Origin: Winogradskyella sediminis
Lineage (GTDB): Bacteria; Bacteroidota; Bacteroidia; Flavobacteriales; Flavobacteriaceae
Direction: 5' to 3'
NCBI RefSeq assembly: GCF_003387355.1
Contig: NZ_QUNH01000002.1
Location: 537,606 to 601,605, forward strand
DNA length: 64,000 bases
Of the stretch, positions 62,062-64,000 are shown one piece after another. Within the stretch, counting starts at the first letter, position 1. Each line of letters opens with the position of its first letter. The notes below the pieces were generated by a model. It was not told the origin of the DNA, searched no databases, and saw only the letters and a program-made list of their open reading frames with translations. A program made the translations under genes and the position numbers.

Positions 62062-63615
62062 ATGAACACCATTAGAATTTTAGTTATGTGTCTGCTAACC
62101 ACACTAGGTTATGCACAGAAAAAAATAAATAAAACATCGCAATCCATAAAAGTGAATAAAGAGGTCGTAGTGGATTTGAACACCAGCTATGTGGAAATAG
62201 AAATAGACACCTGGAACAAAGATGTCGTTGAGGTGGAAGCTTATATCGAAGGAGATAAACTTTCGGAGGCAGAATTAAAAAAAGCCTTAGAAGCATGGAA
62301 TCTTAAGGTAGAAGGCTCTTCAAATAAAGTGAGTATTTCATCTATTGGAGGTATGCGTTTGGGTGTGTTTCCGGATGCAGAATACGTTGATGTATTAAAA
62401 GAATTAGAGTACCAGTTAATTGAGTTACCAGAAATGCCAGAAATGCCTGTTATGCCCATGATGCCAGAATTAGCAGAATTGCCCATGTTACCAGAAATGC
62501 CAGAAATGCCTATAATGCCAAGACTACCTGAGCTACCTAAAGGTATTACGACTATAGAATTTGACTACGAAAAATACCAAAAAGAAGGAGAAGCTTATTT
62601 AGCCGAATGGAGTAAAAAGTATGAAAAAAAAGGTGGTAAAGAATTTCAGAAAAAAATGGAAAACTGGGCACGAGAATTTGGAGACTCAGGTTACCAAAAA
62701 AAATTAGAAAAATGGGGAGAAGAATACAGTGAGCGTTTTGAAGGTAAATGGGCAAAAGACATGGAGAAATGGGGTGAAAAATTTGGGGAAAAATACGGTA
62801 AGGATTTAGAAAAATGGGGAGAAGAATTTGGAGAAAGGTTTGGAAAAGAGTGGGAAGAAAAAATGGAAGCTTGGGGAGCAAACTTAGAAAAACAAATGGA
62901 TGCGCGTGCTGAATTTATGGAGAAACGAAACGAAAGCTTAGAGAAACGAGAAGAAGCTATTGCAAAACGAAATGAACATTTAGCAGATAGAAGAATGTCT
63001 ATTTTAACCAAACGATTAGAATCTGGTGAAAAGAGTAATGTTAAAAAAGTGATTAAAATTAAAATCCCTAAAAAAGCCAAACTAAAAACCAATATTAGAC
63101 ATGGTGAATTAAAAATAACCTCTGTAATTCATAATATGAAAGGTGATATTTCACATTCATTTTTAGTAGCGGAACACATTGATGGAAGCAGGACTTCCAT
63201 CAATGTATCTTATTCACCTGTGATGGTAAATACATGGAGTCTAGGTACTCTAAATCTTAATTTTGTGGATAAAGCACAAATTAAAACAGCTCAAAATTTA
63301 GTGCTCAATTCTAAATCCTCAAATGTAACAGTTGGGAATTTAAATGATACCGCTATTATTGATGGGAGTTTCGGTGACTTAACGATTTCTAATTTAAGCT
63401 CAACCTTTAAGAGTCTCAATTTGGTATTAGAAAATAGCGATGCGCTTATTAATTTACCAAAAGATGTAGATTATACCCTTTATTTTAAAGGCAACCGTTC
63501 TAAGTATAATAATAAAGTAACGACACAAAAAACACTTCACAATTATCCAGATGGCCAGAATTCTGATCGGAATATTATGGTCAATGCCAAATTTAGTGAC
63601 GTGATTATTAATTAA
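62062..63615 (+). CDS. Exported protein with proline-triplet tract and three 34-residue Trp/Gly repeats
   Basis: From the ATG at 62062 the product is 517 residues. It has a signal peptide (cleavage near Ala18) and a first beta-rich segment (about 25-115). A tract with Pro at about every third residue (122-159, PEMPEMPVMP style) follows. Then come three tandem 34-residue amphipathic repeats (181-214, 215-248, 249-282) marked by EKWGEEF/EKWGEKF, and a Glu/Arg coiled region (283-325). The end is a beta-rich domain like the DUF4097 putative adhesin (about 330-517). A TTG 11 codons upstream is in frame but less likely. As third gene of the ECF operon it is a probable sigma target. The function is unknown. 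Confidence 0.85.
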   Translation: MNTIRILVMCLLTTLGYAQKKINKTSQSIKVNKEVVVDLNTSYVEIEIDTWNKDVVEVEAYIEGDKLSEAELKKALEAWNLKVEGSSNKVSISSIGGMRLGVFPDAEYVDVLKELEYQLIELPEMPEMPVMPMMPELAELPMLPEMPEMPIMPRLPELPKGITTIEFDYEKYQKEGEAYLAEWSKKYEKKGGKEFQKKMENWAREFGDSGYQKKLEKWGEEYSERFEGKWAKDMEKWGEKFGEKYGKDLEKWGEEFGERFGKEWEEKMEAWGANLEKQMDARAEFMEKRNESLEKREEAIAKRNEHLADRRMSILTKRLESGEKSNVKKVIKIKIPKKAKLKTNIRHGELKITSVIHNMKGDISHSFLVAEHIDGSRTSINVSYSPVMVNTWSLGTLNLNFVDKAQIKTAQNLVLNSKSSNVTVGNLNDTAIIDGSFGDLTISNLSSTFKSLNLVLENSDALINLPKDVDYTLYFKGNRSKYNNKVTTQKTLHNYPDGQNSDRNIMVNAKFSDVIIN

Positions 63616-63725
63616 TACATTGGCTTTGCTCAGCAACCAATTCTAAAACTAACATTTTTAGAACCTGTTTATTCTTCCTGTTTTCCATGAGATAGATTTC
63701 CTATTTTTATGGAAATTTTGTTTTT

Positions 63726-64000
63726 ATGCTATTTTCTTCTTTTGAAAGTTTCTTGCAGTCCCTTGATGTCCATTCTTTAGTGGATCCTTCAATACCAAAA
63801 GCATCCTATATACCTTTAGATTTATCCATTAATAATACAGAATTAAAGGCTGTTAATGTTTCTGATGTGGAAGATTTAGAACGTTATATCTGGACGTCTA
63901 TAAAAACTAACAAGGCCAGAATAGCTTATGGTGGTTATCTTGAAAAACGAGGAATTTACCAACGGAGTGCGTATTTTAATCAAACACATCCTGAAACCGA
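63726..64000 (+). CDS. M23-type metallopeptidase, N-terminal part, cut by window end
   Basis: Ninety-one residues are visible from the ATG at 63726; the frame is open to the window end. The segment IWTSIKTNKARIAYGGYLEKRG followed by YQRSAYFN matches the N-terminal region of flavobacterial M23 (LytM-like) peptidoglycan endopeptidases. The zinc motifs would lie outside the window. There is no signal peptide in the visible part. The family assignment is from memory of this conserved segment and should be treated as probable. Confidence 0.65.
   Translation, partial: MLFSSFESFLQSLDVHSLVDPSIPKASYIPLDLSINNTELKAVNVSDVEDLERYIWTSIKTNKARIAYGGYLEKRGIYQRSAYFNQTHPET

Noticed and set aside
62084..63092. 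Several minus-strand reading frames opposite the repetitive exported protein
   Set aside because: They are rich in Phe, Ser, Leu and Pro, as expected from the complement of Glu/Lys-rich repeats, and have no independent signals.

Overview
The window is a 64 kb stretch of ordinary-looking chromosome from a member of the Flavobacteriaceae (Bacteroidota). Four kinds of evidence agree on this. The DNA is AT-rich. Several promoters carry the Bacteroidota -7 element TAnnTTTG, and Shine-Dalgarno sequences are not evident. Two secreted proteins end in type IX secretion (T9SS) sorting domains, one type A and one type B. The gene content is also typical: TonB-dependent receptors, bshC (bacillithiol), the rpmB-rpmG-DUF4295 trio, and families such as DUF2911 and DUF4295. 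Marine genera are plausible, but I cannot name one. I see no rRNA, tRNA, CRISPR array, insertion sequence, integrase or prophage gene.

Layout. 1-8.8 kb: the start of htpG (cut by the window edge), a FabH-like ketoacyl synthase, a TonB-dependent receptor, a CoA-binding protein, a sodium:solute symporter, recR and a family 2 glycosyltransferase. 8.8-15.6 kb: a 2-oxoacid dehydrogenase E2 with a coupled 51-residue membrane protein, a DnaQ-like exonuclease, then a compact FAH-fold hydrolase / Hpt protein / cinA run, the ribosomal rpmB-rpmG-DUF4295 operon, and ftsY. 15.6-26 kb: a T9SS type B cell-surface protein, a class C beta-lactamase-like lipoprotein, rimO, and a minus-strand run of aldo/keto reductase, alpha/beta hydrolase, TonB receptor and PQQ-dependent sugar dehydrogenase. 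26-32 kb: a 620-base gap, then an M16 lipoprotein peptidase and a secreted M14 carboxypeptidase. 32-49.5 kb: bshC with a PLP decarboxylase, guaA, a LysM/periplasmic-binding-fold protein, a DUF922 protein, a small DUF3820 protein, a YeiH-type transporter with a LysR regulator, pyrG, yidC, a two-domain fasciclin lipoprotein, a MORN-repeat protein and mnmA. 49.5-60.6 kb: an S8 protease with T9SS type A tail, nitronate monooxygenase, CPA1 antiporter, DUF3124 lipoprotein, MATE exporter, a small unknown plus PAP2 phosphatase, then minus-strand LAB_N protein, glycosyltransferase, a membrane protein, meaB and DUF2911. 60.6-64 kb: an ECF sigma factor, a membrane protein overlapping it that is probably its anti-sigma factor, a large repetitive exported protein, and the start of an M23 peptidase.

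How genes work together. Most of the window is housekeeping: nucleotide synthesis (guaA, pyrG), translation and tRNA/ribosome modification (rpmB, rpmG, rimO, mnmA), membrane protein insertion (ftsY, yidC) and recombination (recR). The accessory part is envelope biology. The most unusual locus is the ECF sigma / anti-sigma / repeat-protein operon at 60.85-63.6 kb. Its third gene encodes a proline-every-third-residue tract followed by three 34-residue Trp/Gly-rich repeats, and it is preceded by a nine-copy ATCA microsatellite. A second candidate is the PQQ-dehydrogenase plus TonB-receptor gene pair, which may be an uptake-and-use module for exogenous PQQ. Both functional readings are inference.
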